Source: Desulfobulbus sp.
Lineage (GTDB): Bacteria > Desulfobacterota > Desulfobulbia > Desulfobulbales > Desulfobulbaceae
Assembly (NCBI RefSeq): GCF_030824455.1
Contig: NZ_JAVBXR010000010.1
Span: 104,394-168,393, forward strand
Reading direction: 5' to 3'
DNA length: 64,000 bases
Part shown: positions 37,840 to 47,329 of the stretch, one piece after another
Layout: each line of letters opens with the position of its first letter
How positions within the stretch are numbered: the first letter of the stretch is position 1
Position numbers and translations under genes: made by a program
The notes under the pieces: generated by a model
Told to the model about the DNA's origin: nothing
What the model saw: only the letters and a program-made list of their open reading frames with translations
The model's database searches: none

Positions 37840-39237
37840 ATGAAAAAATCTACTGTTTTGTTCTCGTTGACGCTGGCCGCTTTGGCTGTCGGTTGTGCAG
37901 TGCCCGCTTTTGCCGATGCGGCCGCCCCGGTGCCGGACAAGGGCGACACCGCCTGGATGATCGTTTCCACTCTGCTGGTCACCCTGATGACCATTCCCGG
38001 TCTGGCCCTGTTTTACGGCGGTCTGGTGCGCAGCAAAAACATGCTGTCGGTGCTGATGCAGGTGTTCACCGTCTTTTCGATGTGCGTTGTGCTCTGGGTT
38101 CTCTACGGCTACTCGGTGGCCTTCACCGAAGGCAACGCCTTCTTCGGCGGATTCAGCAAGATTCTGCTCAAGGGCGTTGGCGTTGACGCCGTGGCTGCCA
38201 CCTTCAGCAAGGGCGTGGTGATTCCGGAATTGATTTACGCCTTTTTCCAGGCCACCTTTGCCGCCATTACCCCGGCGTTGATCATCGGCGCCTTTGCCGA
38301 GCGCATGAAATTTTCCGCAGTGCTGGCCTTTATCGCCTTGTGGTTCACCTTTGCCTACCTGCCCATTGCCCACATGGTGTGGTATTGGGCCGGTCCTGAC
38401 GCCTACACCGACGCCGACGCCGCCCTCAAGGCAGGCGCAACCGCCGGCTTTCTGTTCCAGAAGGGCGCCATCGACTTTGCCGGCGGCACCGTTGTCCACA
38501 TCAACGCAGCCATCGCCGGTTTGATCGGAGCCTTCATGGTAGGCAAGCGCGTTGGTTACGGCAAGGAATCCATGGCTCCGCACAGCCTGACCATGACCAT
38601 GATCGGCGCCTGTTTGCTGTGGGTGGGTTGGTTTGGATTTAACGCCGGCTCCAATCTGGAAGCAACCGGCCTGGCGGCCCTGGCTTTTGGCAACACCATG
38701 CTGGCCACTGCGGCTGCAGCCCTCTCCTGGACCTTTACCGAGTGGATGCTCAAGGGCAAACCCTCAATGCTGGGCGCAGCTTCCGGCGCGGTTGCCGGAC
38801 TGGTCGCCGTCACTCCTGCCTGCGGTTGGGTTGGCATCGGCGGCGCCTTGGTGATTGGTTTGCTGGCCGGCATCGTCTGCCTCTGGGGCGTGAATGGTCT
38901 GAAGCGGATGCTGGGCGCTGACGATGCTCTGGACGTCTTTGGCGTCCACGGCGTAGGCGGCATGCTGGGCGCAGTGCTGACTGGCATCTTCGCTGATCCG
39001 GCTCTGGGCGGCGTGGGCGTGTACGATTACGTTGCCAACAAGGTGGCCGATTATTCCATCGCCACCCAGGTGACCAGCCAGTTGTGGGCCATTGGCACAA
39101 CCGTTGTGTGGTCCGGCGTTGTCTCCTTCCTGGCCTACAAGCTGGTCGACATGACCATCGGCCTGCGGGTGACCGAAGAAGAAGAGCGCGAAGGTCTGGA
39201 CACCATCAGCCACGGCGAGTCTGCCTATCACCACTGA
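37840..39237 (+). CDS. amtB: Ammonium transporter AmtB
   Basis: A 465-residue inner-membrane ammonium channel. An N-terminal signal peptide (MKKSTVLFSLTLAALAVGC to about residue 31) is followed by eleven predicted helices. The family signature DFAGGTVVHINAAIAGLIGA holds the first pore His and FGVHGVGGMLGAVLTG the second. The start at 37840 has AAAGGAG seven bases upstream; an in-frame upstream start lacks one. It is 17 bases after glnK, the classic glnK-amtB operon, and a terminator follows. Confidence 0.97.
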   Translation: MKKSTVLFSLTLAALAVGCAVPAFADAAAPVPDKGDTAWMIVSTLLVTLMTIPGLALFYGGLVRSKNMLSVLMQVFTVFSMCVVLWVLYGYSVAFTEGNAFFGGFSKILLKGVGVDAVAATFSKGVVIPELIYAFFQATFAAITPALIIGAFAERMKFSAVLAFIALWFTFAYLPIAHMVWYWAGPDAYTDADAALKAGATAGFLFQKGAIDFAGGTVVHINAAIAGLIGAFMVGKRVGYGKESMAPHSLTMTMIGACLLWVGWFGFNAGSNLEATGLAALAFGNTMLATAAAALSWTFTEWMLKGKPSMLGAASGAVAGLVAVTPACGWVGIGGALVIGLLAGIVCLWGVNGLKRMLGADDALDVFGVHGVGGMLGAVLTGIFADPALGGVGVYDYVANKVADYSIATQVTSQLWAIGTTVVWSGVVSFLAYKLVDMTIGLRVTEEEEREGLDTISHGESAYHH

Positions 39238-39263
39238 GCGCTTCGGCCTCAACAACCAGCAAA

Positions 39264-39301
39264 AGAGCGGGCGTCCCTTGTGGGGCGTCCGCTCTTTTTT
39301 T
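39264..39301 (+). terminator. Intrinsic terminator after amtB
   Basis: A hairpin with base AGAGCG/CGCTCT (39264-39294) and a mostly paired GC-rich upper part with G-T pairs, followed by seven T. Confidence 0.85.
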
Positions 39302-39466
39302 ATATGAGCCGCCTTTGCCCTGCACCCTGGCTTCCGGCGCCGCGCAGAAAAATTCCCTGCAACAAGTTTTGCAATAACCGGGCAATTGGTTTATCATTGC
39401 CGCGAAAAAAATGGCTCCAAACAGTTTGCCAGTTCCTCTGGCAGCACTCTTACCCGCAGGTGAACA

Positions 39467-39895
39467 ATGGTTAATAAAGTAATTATAATCGGCAATTTGG
39501 GCGCTGATCCCGAGCTTCGCTACACTCAGAGCGGCGCTCCGGTGGCAACCTTTCGCGTGGCTACCACTGAGCGTTGGAAGGGGCAGGACGGTCAGATGCA
39601 GGAGCAGACGGAATGGCACAGCATTGTTGCCTGGAAGCGATTGGCCGAAATCTGCGGCGAGTATCTGTCCAAAGGCTCCAAGGTCTACGTTGAAGGGTCT
39701 CTGAAAACCAGGAAGTGGCAGGATAAGAGCGGAAACGACCGGTACACCACCGAGATCATCGCCCGCGAGATGAAGATGCTTTCGCCGCGAGCCGGCGGCG
39801 GCGGAGGAGGAGGCGAGTACGGCGGAGCGGGCCAGGGGTACGGAGCCGATTCCTTCCCCGAGCCCCCGCCCATGGGAGACGACGTTCCCTTTTAA
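39467..39895 (+). CDS. ssb: Single-stranded DNA-binding protein
   Basis: A 142-residue SSB with OB fold from [19 protein letters not shown] through [17 protein letters not shown] Gly-rich linker ([17 protein letters not shown]) leads to the acidic tip DDVPF that binds partner repair and replication proteins. Length is a little short of the E. coli protein (178) because the linker is short. It is monocistronic between two terminators. Confidence 0.97.
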   Translation: MVNKVIIIGNLGADPELRYTQSGAPVATFRVATTERWKGQDGQMQEQTEWHSIVAWKRLAEICGEYLSKGSKVYVEGSLKTRKWQDKSGNDRYTTEIIAREMKMLSPRAGGGGGGGEYGGAGQGYGADSFPEPPPMGDDVPF

Positions 39896-39921
39896 TCTGC
39901 GGCCTTGTCGTGTCGGTACGC

Positions 39922-39965
39922 AAACAGCCCGTACAGATCATTGATCTGTACGGGCTGTTTTTTTT
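39922..39965 (+). terminator. Intrinsic terminator after ssb
   Basis: A near-perfect palindrome, with stem AACAGCCCGTACAG / CTGTACGGGCTGTT around a short loop, followed by eight T ending at 39965. Confidence 0.93.
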
Positions 39966-40034
39966 ATGGCGCCGCCTGCCGACAAAAACGCTGCAGGGCA
40001 GGGGGCGCGCCGGTCAACGCTTGAGAAGGGCGGC

Positions 40035-41666
40035 TTATCGTCGCTTGTCGTGGTGATAGATGGCCTCGCGCTGGGCGGCAAGCGTTTCGTCAGCCAGGTA
40101 GTCATCAAAGTTGATCATCTTGTCGATCACGCCCTTGTGGCCGATTTCAATAATCCGGTTGGCCACCGTGGTCACGCATTCGTGGTCGTGGGAGGCAAAA
40201 AGAATCACTTCGGGAAAGGCGATCAACCCGTTGTTGAGCGAGGTGATCGACTCCAGGTCCAGGTGGTTGGTGGGTTCGTCCAGGATCAGCACATTGGCCC
40301 CGGCCAGCATCATCCGGGCCAGCATGCAGCGCACCTTTTCTCCGCCGGACAGCACATGGGTCTTTTTCAGGGCCTCGTCGCCGGAAAACAGCATCCGTCC
40401 GAGAAAACCGCGTGAGTAGTTTTCGCCCTCGGTCACAGGGATAAACTGGCTGAACCACTCGATCAGGGTCAGGTTGTTGCCGAAAAAGGCGCTGTTTTCC
40501 TTAGGGAAATACGAATTGGTGATGGTCTGGCCCCAGCGGAACGTGCCGGAATCGGGTTCCAGTTCGCCGGTTAGAATTTGAAACAGGGTGGTCTTGGCCA
40601 GGCTGTAGGGGCCGGCAAAGGCGATTTTTTCGCCTTTGTTGACCGAAAAAGTGAGGTTTTTCAGCACTTCGACGCCTTCGACGGTCTTGCAGAGGTTGTC
40701 GACTTCCAGGATGACGTTGCCGCAGGGCCGTTCCGGCTTGAACGAGATAAAAGGGTATTTGCGCGAAGAAACCGGCATGTCCTCGATGTTGATCTTGTCC
40801 AGCAGTTTCTTGCGCGAAGTGGCCTGTTTGGCCTTGGAGGCGTTGGAGGAGAAGCGCTGGATGAATTCCTTGAGTTCCGCGACCTTGGCGGACGTCTTTT
40901 TGTTCTCGTTTTGTTTTTGCTGCAGGGTCAGCTGGCTGGCCTGGTACCAGAAATCGTAGTTGCCGACAAAGACCCGGATCTGGCCAAAGTCGATGTCCGC
41001 CATGTGGGTGCAGACCTGATTGAGGAAGTGCCGATCATGGGAGACGATGATAATGGTGTTGGTAAAGCGGATGAGGAATTCTTCCAGCCAGGCGATGGAT
41101 TTAACGTCCAGGTTGTTGGTCGGCTCGTCCAGCAGAAGGATGTCCGGGGTGCCGAACAGGGCCTGGGCCAAGAGCACCCGCACCTTGTCGCCACCGTCCA
41201 GTTCCTTCATGCGCAAATGGCCCATCTCCTCGGCAATGCCCAGGCCGCTGAGCAGCACCGAGGCCTCGGATTCCGCCTCGTAGCCGTTCATCTCACCGAA
41301 TTCCACTTCCAGGTCGCCGCAGCGCATGCCGTCAGCCTCGGAAAGTTCCGGTTTTGCATACAGGGCTTCGCGCTCCATCTTGACTTCGTAGAGTCGTCGG
41401 TGCCCCATGATGACCGTATCGAGCACGGTTTCTTCGTCATAGGCAAACTGGTTCTGCTGGAGTACGGCGATCCGTTCCTTGGGATCGATGGAGACCTCGC
41501 CTTTGTCGGCGTCCATTTGTCCGGCAAGAATCTTGAGAAAGGTCGATTTGCCCGCGCCGTTGGCGCCGATGAGGCCGTAGCAGTTGCCGTGGGTGAACTT
41601 AATGTTGACGTCTTTAAAAATGACACGCTTGCCATAGGAAAGCGCAATATTGGTTGCTTGGAGCAT
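40035..41666 (-). CDS. ABC-F family ATPase (YbiT-like)
   Basis: A 543-residue soluble protein with two ABC domains and a linker of the ribosome-associated ABC-F class. First domain: Walker A GANGAGKST (about residue 36), signature LDGGDKVRVLLAQ, Walker B LLLDEPTNNLD. Second domain: signature LSGGEKVRCMLA and LILDEPTNHLD, but a degenerate Walker A, GPYSLAKTT, with Ala replacing the last Gly. The charged helical linker (QQKQNENKKTSAKVAELKEF) lies between. Such proteins act on translation, not transport. The ATG at 41666 has AGGAAG upstream; an earlier in-frame start is unsupported. Confidence 0.9.
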   Translation of the reverse strand: MLQATNIALSYGKRVIFKDVNIKFTHGNCYGLIGANGAGKSTFLKILAGQMDADKGEVSIDPKERIAVLQQNQFAYDEETVLDTVIMGHRRLYEVKMEREALYAKPELSEADGMRCGDLEVEFGEMNGYEAESEASVLLSGLGIAEEMGHLRMKELDGGDKVRVLLAQALFGTPDILLLDEPTNNLDVKSIAWLEEFLIRFTNTIIIVSHDRHFLNQVCTHMADIDFGQIRVFVGNYDFWYQASQLTLQQKQNENKKTSAKVAELKEFIQRFSSNASKAKQATSRKKLLDKINIEDMPVSSRKYPFISFKPERPCGNVILEVDNLCKTVEGVEVLKNLTFSVNKGEKIAFAGPYSLAKTTLFQILTGELEPDSGTFRWGQTITNSYFPKENSAFFGNNLTLIEWFSQFIPVTEGENYSRGFLGRMLFSGDEALKKTHVLSGGEKVRCMLARMMLAGANVLILDEPTNHLDLESITSLNNGLIAFPEVILFASHDHECVTTVANRIIEIGHKGVIDKMINFDDYLADETLAAQREAIYHHDKRR

Positions 41667-41874
41667 GCTGTGACTTCCTGTGAAAAGAGAGACGGTCACG
41701 AAAATTTTATCGTGACTTGACCGGGATACGCCGGGGATTGCCGATCAAAATGAGCGGCGATAATAAAAGAAAAGGGAACCTACCCTGAAACGGGTAAAAA
41801 ATGAAGCGGAAAAACAGATTTCAGCGTTTTCCCGGCAGTGTCGGCGCAACCCGTTTAAGGTCCGGCTGCTTGCC

Positions 41875-42177
41875 TCAAAGAGCTTCTTTTGCGACTTTCT
41901 TTTGTTTGTACATGCTGTTGACCGAGTAGACAAAGGCCAGCACCTCGGCAATGGTCTGGTACAAATCAGCAGGTATTTCTTCGCCGATCGGAATCTTGGC
42001 GAGCATTTCCACCAAATCCTTGTCTTCTTTGATGTGCACCCCGGCTTCTCTTGCCGTGGCGATAATTTTTTCGGCGATTAAATGGGACCCGCTGGCCACG
42101 ACTTTCGGCGCGGCGGATTTGTTTTGATCGTAGAGCAGGGCGACTGCTTTTTTAGCTCTGGGTTGTTCCGTGGTCAT
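41875..42177 (-). CDS. FlhB-like cytoplasmic-domain protein (EscU/YscU/HrcU family)
   Basis: A 100-residue protein corresponding only to the C-terminal cytoplasmic part of FlhB: VALLYDQNKSAAPKVVASG, then AEKIIATAREAGVHIKED and IPADLYQTIAEVLAFVYSVN. It has no membrane helices and no NPTH autocleavage site (the equivalent region is missing). Proteins of this type (FlhX/FlhB2) can substitute for the released FlhB fragment in export-specificity switching. It lies 21 bases after the FliK-like gene on the same strand, which supports a joint role in hook-length/export control. Confidence 0.88.
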   Translation of the reverse strand: MTTEQPRAKKAVALLYDQNKSAAPKVVASGSHLIAEKIIATAREAGVHIKEDKDLVEMLAKIPIGEEIPADLYQTIAEVLAFVYSVNSMYKQKKVAKEAL

Positions 42178-42198
42178 ACAGTGCGCGCTCGATGTGTT

Positions 42199-43677
42199 TC
42201 AGGCCCTGGCGTCGATCATGCCGGTCACGCCGTGGACCAGTTTTTCCAACAAGACCTTGGTCGGATCCTTGGCGCCGGTCAGAAACTGGACGGATTCCAG
42301 GTTTCCGGCAGTCAGCCATTGTTTGAGTTCATCACGAAATCCAGCCATATAGTGGGCTCGCTCCGTATCCTCAGTCAAAAACCGGACGGCTATCCGGTCG
42401 TTGTCTTGGCGAATGTCGATTTCCATGTTGCCGAGTCCTTCTAGTTGCAGGTGCAGGGCAACGTTTGGCGCGGTTTTTGACCGGTTGCCGTCGTTATTTT
42501 GCTCCTGATCCTTGGTTTGATCGGCGTCGACGAGCAGATACCCTTGTTGGAGAAAGGAAAAGGGCAGCGGTTGAAAGAGAACGGCATCTCCAGACAGTCG
42601 TATTTGAAGCAACTGGTAGAGTTCGATGGTTTTGGTTAACTGGTCGGCTTGGGTCGTGCTTTTCTCGGTTGCCGCCGCCTGTTGCGACAATTCCAACAAC
42701 GCGAATTTCAGGGTTTGGACCGCTTCTTCCCGGTTGTTGGACGCCAGGAGGCGCTCCAGGTTCATGCCCAGTCGATTGAAGATGGTTTCGAGTTGTGGGC
42801 CGCTGGGCTGGTTGGCCGATTCGGGGCTGCTTGCGCCCGGCACTTGACCCAAAAACGCGAGCAGTTGCCGCAGGGGATGGGTGGCCGGCAGGGGGGCGTT
42901 GTCCTGAATCGTCGTTGTTAATTGTTGGAAAAGTGTCTGCAAGAGCGCCGCGTTTGGGACGGCCTCTTCTGATTGGCCCAGGAGACGAGCGGTTGCTCCG
43001 GAAAGCGCTGTATGAGCAATGGCTTCCTGATCGGCTGCAGGTGCAAAAACGGCGGCGAGTTGTGACGCTTGTGCCGCTAGTTGAGGCGAGAGTGCTGGAG
43101 ATGCGGCCAACTGTTTGAGCAGGCTGCCAATTTCGTTGTTGACCCCCGCAGGCGAACTGGCGTTGTTCGCAGCGCTCGCAGCCATTGTTGCTTTGTCGAG
43201 AAGTTGCGCGATCAAAGGAAGCGTCGTCGCAGAGCCGCTTCCGGGAGTTTTGGCAAGGGTGTCGCCAAACAATTGAAGCGTTTCTTGGGCCGTGGCGCTG
43301 ATGTGCGGCAGTTGTTGCGCTTCAGTCGCTAGGTTAAGGATCTCTGGAAGTATCGCCGCCTGCTGGCCAAGCAGATGGACTGAGGCGTTGATCCGTTGAT
43401 TGACCGAATTGGGGGCGGCAATCTGCAATTCGATGCGTGGAGCGAGTGACGCGACCTGTAGGTCAAGTTTTTGTCCCACCTGCAATTGCGCGTTTGATTC
43501 GGCTGCCACCTGCAATCCGCCAATATCAATGGTGAATTGCTGCGGTCCATTGTGTGCGCTGACGACCCCTTGGAGCAGTTGCCCCTGCGCGAAGGGCAGG
43601 CGCTGGTGCTGGCTGCCGCTTTTAGGGTCGGTGGGCGCAAGGGGTTGTATCTCGGTAATAAGGGTCAACGGCTCCAC
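42199..43677 (-). CDS. FliK-like flagellar hook-length control protein
   Basis: A 492-residue protein, Gln/Ala/Leu-rich and probably extended in its N-terminal two thirds. The C-terminal domain (about residues 390-475: VALHLQLEGLGNMEIDIR, then IAVRFLTEDTERAHYMAGFRDELKQWL) resembles the FliK C-terminal 'Flg_hook' fold. FliK measures hook length and contacts FlhB to switch export from hook to filament proteins. The pairing with an FlhB-fragment gene immediately downstream fits this. The N-terminal half is not recognisable by itself, so the name is by domain and context. Confidence 0.7.
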   Translation of the reverse strand: MEPLTLITEIQPLAPTDPKSGSQHQRLPFAQGQLLQGVVSAHNGPQQFTIDIGGLQVAAESNAQLQVGQKLDLQVASLAPRIELQIAAPNSVNQRINASVHLLGQQAAILPEILNLATEAQQLPHISATAQETLQLFGDTLAKTPGSGSATTLPLIAQLLDKATMAASAANNASSPAGVNNEIGSLLKQLAASPALSPQLAAQASQLAAVFAPAADQEAIAHTALSGATARLLGQSEEAVPNAALLQTLFQQLTTTIQDNAPLPATHPLRQLLAFLGQVPGASSPESANQPSGPQLETIFNRLGMNLERLLASNNREEAVQTLKFALLELSQQAAATEKSTTQADQLTKTIELYQLLQIRLSGDAVLFQPLPFSFLQQGYLLVDADQTKDQEQNNDGNRSKTAPNVALHLQLEGLGNMEIDIRQDNDRIAVRFLTEDTERAHYMAGFRDELKQWLTAGNLESVQFLTGAKDPTKVLLEKLVHGVTGMIDARA

Positions 43678-43871
43678 AGTTTCTCCCGATTTGATGTGCT
43701 GTGCTTGACGCCTGCTTGATGAACGGACAACGGAACAATGTGAACGCTGGAAGTTTGGATTTAGATTTGATTATGATGGATCGGTATTCTATAGTGATAA
43801 AAGAAATGTTTTGCGACTCCCCTTGGGCAGATTTGGCGCCGTGAAGCAAGCTGCAGATTTTTAAATCTTAA

Positions 43872-44834
43872 ATGAATGAAACAGTCATGACGAATTCACT
43901 GCGTAAACGTGTTCTGGTTACGGGCGGCGCCGGTTTTTTGGGGTCGCATTTATGTGAATATCTTTTACATCAAGGGAGCGACGTGCTCTGTGTGGACAAT
44001 TATTTCACCGGCGCAAAAGACAATATCCTCCATCTGCTCAGTGATCCACATTTTGAATTGATTCGGCATGACATTACGTTTCCTTTGTATGTCGAAGTCG
44101 ATGAAATCTACAATTTAGCCTGTCCGGCCTCTCCAATTCATTATCAATTTGACCCTGTGCAAACAACCAAAACCAGTGTGCACGGAGCCATCAATATGCT
44201 TGGGTTGGCAAAACGAGTTAAAGCTAAAATCTTACAGGCGTCAACCAGTGAAGTGTACGGCGACCCTGAACTGCACCCGCAACCGGAAGGCTATTGGGGG
44301 CATGTCAATCCAATCGGACCACGGTCCTGTTACGACGAAGGCAAGCGTTGCGCGGAAACTTTGTTTTATGATTACTACCGCCAGCATGGGTTGCGCATCA
44401 AAGTCGCGCGGATTTTTAACACCTTTGGTCCCCGCATGCACCCCAACGACGGACGAGTGGTGTCTAATTTTATTGTTCAGGCGCTCAAGGGGGCTCCCAT
44501 CACGTTGTATGGCGATGGCAGTCAAACCAGATCGTTTTGTTATGTGTCTGAATTGATAGATGGATTCGTTCGATTGATGGAGAGCCCGGATGATTTTGTT
44601 GGCCCGGTCAATCTCGGCAATCCAGGTGAATTTACTATCCGTCAACTGGCGGAAAAAGTCATTGAATTAACCGGCTCTGGGTCTTCTTTGGTGCTTCAGC
44701 CGTTGCCAACCGACGACCCCCGTCAGCGTTGTCCCGACATCACTTTGGCCAAGGAAAAACTTGGTTGGGAGCCGACCGTTTCACTTGAAGAAGGGTTGCT
44801 GCAAACTATTGCCTATTTCAAGCAACGTGTTTGA
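43872..44834 (+). CDS. UDP-glucuronate decarboxylase / NAD-dependent nucleotide-sugar epimerase
   Basis: A 320-residue extended short-chain dehydrogenase that would make UDP-xylose from UDP-glucuronate. NAD loop [18 protein letters not shown] is at about residues 14-31. [16 protein letters not shown] is the UXS signature, [20 protein letters not shown] and the catalytic Tyr-x3-Lys (CYDEGK) follow, then [22 protein letters not shown]. It is on the plus strand among minus-strand flagellar genes. It could supply sugar donors for the glycosyltransferases further on, but general polysaccharide synthesis is equally possible. The upstream region is A+T-rich and has no good Shine-Dalgarno. Confidence 0.88.
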   Translation: MNETVMTNSLRKRVLVTGGAGFLGSHLCEYLLHQGSDVLCVDNYFTGAKDNILHLLSDPHFELIRHDITFPLYVEVDEIYNLACPASPIHYQFDPVQTTKTSVHGAINMLGLAKRVKAKILQASTSEVYGDPELHPQPEGYWGHVNPIGPRSCYDEGKRCAETLFYDYYRQHGLRIKVARIFNTFGPRMHPNDGRVVSNFIVQALKGAPITLYGDGSQTRSFCYVSELIDGFVRLMESPDDFVGPVNLGNPGEFTIRQLAEKVIELTGSGSSLVLQPLPTDDPRQRCPDITLAKEKLGWEPTVSLEEGLLQTIAYFKQRV

Positions 44835-44897
44835 GCGGCAATAAAAAAGGCGGGGAGCGTCAAGTAATGGCGTTGCCTCAACATTGGGCGCAGAGGC

Positions 44898-45572
44898 TCA
44901 AAATGTTTGCACGTTTTCCCGGAGTTGTCGGCGTTGCTCTTGGAAACAGCAGGAAATTATTTGATCTCTGGTCTTGGTTGGAATGACTTCGAAATGAAAG
45001 GCTACTTGGTAGCGATTTTTGCGTATCCTGTAGCACTGCACCACGTCTGCCAAACATACAATAGGGACTTCTTCATCAGGTATCGTTATCACGAGTTGGA
45101 TATGATGGTTGCTGGCAGGCTTCTCGGCAAATACGGCTAAGACTCCGCTGCCGCTGAGGTCGATGGTGGTGCCAACCATTTTCCAGGTTCGATGAGTCAC
45201 CTCTTTGGCGCCGGCGATATAACTCGCTTCAATGGGGGTATTGATCGACACTCGGAAGTAATCGCGCAGCGATTCCGGCGCCACAGGCTCCCTTGCCGTG
45301 AAGCGTAAGCGTCGATCTCCCACGACGCCGTCAAGTCGGGCAATGATATTTATCGTTTTTCCGTTGTGGTCGATTGCCAAATTGCAGTCGGCGCCGATTT
45401 TCAGATCCTCGGCAGTCCATGAATTGGGAGGGAAAACAAGCTCAAAGGCAGGAGACTCTTTTTTCGTCACCAAGGCCTTGCAGCGAAGATTCTCTTCCTG
45501 GTTCCCGGGGATATCGACAACTGTGGAAGCGTTGTCGCCGATCACCTCTAGTATGTTATCGATTCTCGCCAC
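44898..45572 (-). CDS. PilZ-domain c-di-GMP receptor, YcgR-like (copy 1)
   Basis: A 224-residue protein with an N-terminal YcgR-like beta domain (about residues 1-95) and a C-terminal PilZ domain. The c-di-GMP motif RxxxR is present as RDYFR (about residue 103), and the D-x-S-x-x-G motif as DLSGSG (about residue 138). YcgR-type proteins slow or bias the flagellar motor when c-di-GMP is high. A close paralogue lies directly upstream on the same strand. Position among flagellar genes supports motility control. Confidence 0.85.
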   Translation of the reverse strand: MARIDNILEVIGDNASTVVDIPGNQEENLRCKALVTKKESPAFELVFPPNSWTAEDLKIGADCNLAIDHNGKTINIIARLDGVVGDRRLRFTAREPVAPESLRDYFRVSINTPIEASYIAGAKEVTHRTWKMVGTTIDLSGSGVLAVFAEKPASNHHIQLVITIPDEEVPIVCLADVVQCYRIRKNRYQVAFHFEVIPTKTRDQIISCCFQEQRRQLRENVQTF

Positions 45573-45635
45573 TTGACCGTCGCATTTTTATTTTAAAAAA
45601 CAATGTGTTGATCGATTGTTACATGTTCTCTTTGT

Positions 45636-46334
45636 TCATGGGGCGCTTTGACTTTCCAATCGAACTCTCATGCGCAGGTGTCTGCGTTGCAGTTCAAAAC
45701 AACAAGCCATTATTTTATCCTGGCTTTCCGAGTCGATTTGGTCAAAATGCAGGGCAACGTAATATAAATTATCTTCCACCCTTCGACAACGAACAACATG
45801 GCCTAAAGCTCTAATGATTTCGATGTCATGGGTCGGCAATGTTAGTTCAATTCGAACTTTTTTGCTTTTTTCCAGCGGCTTGTGGAAACTGCACAAAAGG
45901 CCGCTGCCGCTGAGGTCAATGGTGTCGCCAAGAAGTCTCCAGCTTTCTCCTTCTTTGGCCATTTCCTCTGGGACGGCTGACGAGGCGGAAACCCTGGCGG
46001 TTGCATCCACCCTGAAATAGTTGCGGGCTTGTGTATGGGTGACGATTTCCCTGGCGGTCAATTCCAAGGTTAATGGATCTTTAATCTGATCAATGTCAGC
46101 AGACACGGAAACCGTTTTATCGGTTAAGTCGATCATCACCATGCAGGATCTGCTGGTGTCAACTTGATCGACTGCCAATCGCCCGTAAGGAAAGGAAAGG
46201 GTGAATCCTGGGGGGGCGGCTTTTCCAAAAAAACAGTTCACCCGTTCCTTTTCAATAACGCCCCGAAGCGGAATAGCCGCTCGAACCGCTGCCCCCTCTT
46301 TGAGGTGTAGAAAAAAACTGTTTAGTAATGGCAA
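45636..46334 (-). CDS. PilZ-domain c-di-GMP receptor, YcgR-like (copy 2)
   Basis: A 232-residue paralogue of the neighbouring gene with the same two-domain layout. The binding motifs are intact as RNYFR (about residue 106) and DLSGSG (about residue 141). Both end in a helix with CCFE/QLQRR-type residues (IMACCFELQRRHLRM). Gap to copy 1 is 63 bases, and they may be co-transcribed. The sequences differ enough that a recent duplication is unlikely, so they may differ in affinity or partner. Confidence 0.85.
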   Translation of the reverse strand: MPLLNSFFLHLKEGAAVRAAIPLRGVIEKERVNCFFGKAAPPGFTLSFPYGRLAVDQVDTSRSCMVMIDLTDKTVSVSADIDQIKDPLTLELTAREIVTHTQARNYFRVDATARVSASSAVPEEMAKEGESWRLLGDTIDLSGSGLLCSFHKPLEKSKKVRIELTLPTHDIEIIRALGHVVRCRRVEDNLYYVALHFDQIDSESQDKIMACCFELQRRHLRMRVRLESQSAP

Positions 46335-46485
46335 GATGTTACCTTCTCTCGAATTGGGAAATATATTTTACTAGATTGCCATAAGCGCACCGAGAAGGAA
46401 AGAATTATTTGGGCAAGGGAGGCGTCAATAAACAAAACGGCGCAAGCGTGAGTGGGGGCGAACGGAATTGACGAAGGCGTGGAAA

Positions 46486-46884
46486 TTAGTTGGAGACGGA
46501 AATGCGCCTTCCCGTCTGGTCAATTTTGGGCAGGTAGCCTTGAAGGACAGTGTTGCCTTTTTTTAATTTTTGCATTTCATTGCGCTGAACAGCCATTATT
46601 CCTTTAATGTGGGAGGCCATTCGGCGATTCCATTCCTGTATTTTTTGCATTAACGCCAACAGCTCTTGCATTTGAGTGCTTTTCTTGAGCTCTTGATGCT
46701 TTCTGATGAGTGCAAGAATCGCATTGTCGTTTTCTTTGACGCCTTCTTGTAATTCATTCAATATAGCGCATAACGAAAAAACCGATTCATTGTCTCTGGA
46801 ATGGATGGCTTTTTCAATTTTTTCATTGCACTCGGCGATTATTTTGTACTGATCGAGTGATTGCTGAATAAGTAGATGTTCCAT
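46486..46884 (-). CDS. FliT/FlgN-like flagellar chaperone candidate
   Basis: A 132-residue, almost entirely helical and charged protein (LIQQSLDQYKIIAECNEKIEKAI, then HQELKKSTQMQELLALMQKI). It is the last gene of the flagellin-flaG-fliD-fliS unit, one base after fliS, exactly where FliT (chaperone of FliD) is encoded in many bacteria. FliT proteins are poorly conserved, so this relies on size, helicity and position. Confidence 0.6.
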   Translation of the reverse strand: MEHLLIQQSLDQYKIIAECNEKIEKAIHSRDNESVFSLCAILNELQEGVKENDNAILALIRKHQELKKSTQMQELLALMQKIQEWNRRMASHIKGIMAVQRNEMQKLKKGNTVLQGYLPKIDQTGRRISVSN

Positions 46885-46885
46885 T

Positions 46886-47329
46886 TTACATTGCCGCCGC
46901 TAAGGGTCTGTAAGCAACTGTTCCTGGAGCATGTGTTCCAGAAGCTTCTCGCAGTTCTTTTTTATTGGATTCTATGGCTTGCGCCCATGTTGTTCTCAAT
47001 TCAGAGAGCAGCTTCTTCACTTCCAACAGGGGCTCGACGTTGTTTTTCAGATTTGCATCCATCATCCGGTTGAGCATGTACCCGTAAAGCGCGTCCAGGT
47101 CTTCGGCCAGTTTCGGATTCAGGGAGTGATCAAGCGTAGCCGCGAACTCGGAGATAATAGCAGAGGTTTTGTTGATGTAATAGGCCCGCTTATCGATTAC
47201 TCCGTTTTCAATTGCCTGGATGGCAAGGGAAACGAACCGGATGGCGCCGTCATACAGCATGAGCATCAACTGTTCCGGCGAGGCGGCGTTGACCGTGTTG
47301 GCCATGTATTGATTGGTATATCCGTTCAT
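46886..47329 (-). CDS. fliS: Flagellin export chaperone FliS
   Basis: A 147-residue four-helix chaperone that caps flagellin monomers before export. Family signature: NQYMANTVNAASPEQLMLMLYDGAIRF split over the first helices, and AAYYIN-like KRAYYINKTSAIISEF. The C-terminal 20 residues are less conserved. Its start overlaps the last base of the fliD stop region, so it is translationally coupled with fliD. Confidence 0.95.
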   Translation of the reverse strand: MNGYTNQYMANTVNAASPEQLMLMLYDGAIRFVSLAIQAIENGVIDKRAYYINKTSAIISEFAATLDHSLNPKLAEDLDALYGYMLNRMMDANLKNNVEPLLEVKKLLSELRTTWAQAIESNKKELREASGTHAPGTVAYRPLAAAM

